In this document: in pieces, positions 63,734-64,000 of the stretch | Layout of the letters: each line of letters opens with the position of its first letter | How positions within the stretch are numbered: position 1 is the stretch's first letter | Assembly: GCF_025567285.1 (NCBI RefSeq) | Contig: NZ_JAOQJT010000001.1 | Location: forward strand, 248,001 to 312,000 | Direction of reading: 5' to 3' | Length of the DNA: 64,000 bases | Source of the DNA: Coprococcus aceti | GTDB taxonomy: Bacteria; Bacillota; Clostridia; Lachnospirales; Lachnospiraceae | Translations under genes and position numbers: made by a program | Notes under the pieces: generated by a model | What the model saw: the letters and a program-made list of their open reading frames with translations, nothing else | Told to the model about the DNA's origin: nothing | Database searches by the model: none

Positions 63734-64000
63734 ATGGAAGACAATAAGAATTATGAACGTGGTGAGCATCTGGAGAATATAACGGATGCGAGCATGAAAG
63801 ATGATGATTATTTCAACGCCAGCAGGAATATTGACAGGAAGTATATTACTATTGAGGGCGCACGTGAAAATAATCTGAAGAATATCAATGTCAAGATTCC
63901 AAGGGACAAATTTGTTGTCGTGACAGGACTTTCGGGATCAGGTAAGTCTTCACTGGCATTTGACACGATATATGCGGAGGGACAGAGACGATACATGGAG
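63734..64000 (+). CDS. uvrA: Excinuclease ABC subunit A (N-terminus only)
   Basis: First 89 codons; the gene continues past the window. The core begins ITIEGARENNLKNINVKIP, with Walker A GLSGSGKSSLAFD (65-77). The start ATG gives about 36 residues ahead of the usual UvrA N-terminus, acidic and polar (MEDNKNYERGEHLENIT). The ribosome site is AAAAGG. It likely shares the uvrB SOS promoter. Confidence 0.96.
   Translation, partial: MEDNKNYERGEHLENITDASMKDDDYFNASRNIDRKYITIEGARENNLKNINVKIPRDKFVVVTGLSGSGKSSLAFDTIYAEGQRRYME

Noticed and set aside
1..64000. CRISPR arrays, prophage, complete insertion sequences, rRNA genes
   Set aside because: No regularly spaced direct repeats with spacers, no transposase or phage proteins, and no rRNA sequence were seen. 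The short tandem arrays at 35.0 and 38.5 kb have no spacers.

Overview
The window is a 64-kb chromosomal segment centred on the replication origin of a low-to-moderate GC Firmicute. The gene families and layout (DUF3881, DUF4446 and DUF6382-type proteins, bipartite class I fumarase, jag-mnmE-mnmG-rsmG after rpmH-rnpA-yidD-yidC) point to a gut Lachnospiraceae close to Coprococcus or Eubacterium. That assignment is inference from family content, not a database result.

Layout. Positions 1-11 kb (all minus strand) hold a sensor kinase cut by the window edge, a MerR-like protein, and a run of cell-envelope genes: FHA protein, zinc-ribbon/TPR membrane protein, two unrecognised proteins, RodA/FtsW-type SEDS protein, L,D-transpeptidase with wall-binding repeats, and a lipoprotein. 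A Ser-Asn-Cys tRNA operon, a secreted fibronectin-III protein and a fumarase operon follow. Positions 15-24 kb carry gyrA-gyrB-recF-yaaA-dnaN-dnaA, reading away from oriC. DnaA boxes cluster between dnaA and rpmH. From 24.5 to 31.5 kb, rpmH-rnpA-yidD-yidC-jag and mnmE-mnmG-rsmG read the other way, as expected for bidirectional replication.

From 31.5 to 45 kb transcription turns back toward the origin (exonuclease, tRNA-Arg, DUF3881, serS, DUF4446, parB, parA, argS, a degenerate DegS-like kinase, trmB, radical SAM protein, Mrp); two near-identical tRNA-Lys genes there read the other way. Between parA and argS is a 1.35-kb AT-rich gene-free block with six parS sites, one inside a 40-bp perfect palindrome that also looks like the argS terminator.

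From 45 to 64 kb, mainly plus strand, are pepD, a PfoR-like PTS IIC protein, a lipid-anchored flavodoxin with an aldo/keto reductase behind a MerR-type promoter, another lipoprotein, two convergent overlapping MATE exporters, a Trp T-box riboswitch controlling trpEGDCBA (no trpF), an unrecognised structured-RNA region ahead of a 124-residue orphan, and uvrB-uvrA behind a LexA box.

Most of the window is core genome. The less ordinary parts are the FHA/TPR/SEDS/L,D-transpeptidase locus, the parS-rich block and its repeats, the structured RNA region near 60.85-61.14 kb, the kinase-like protein lacking its phospho-acceptor histidine, and a repeat element that appears both in an intergenic hairpin and inside trpC.
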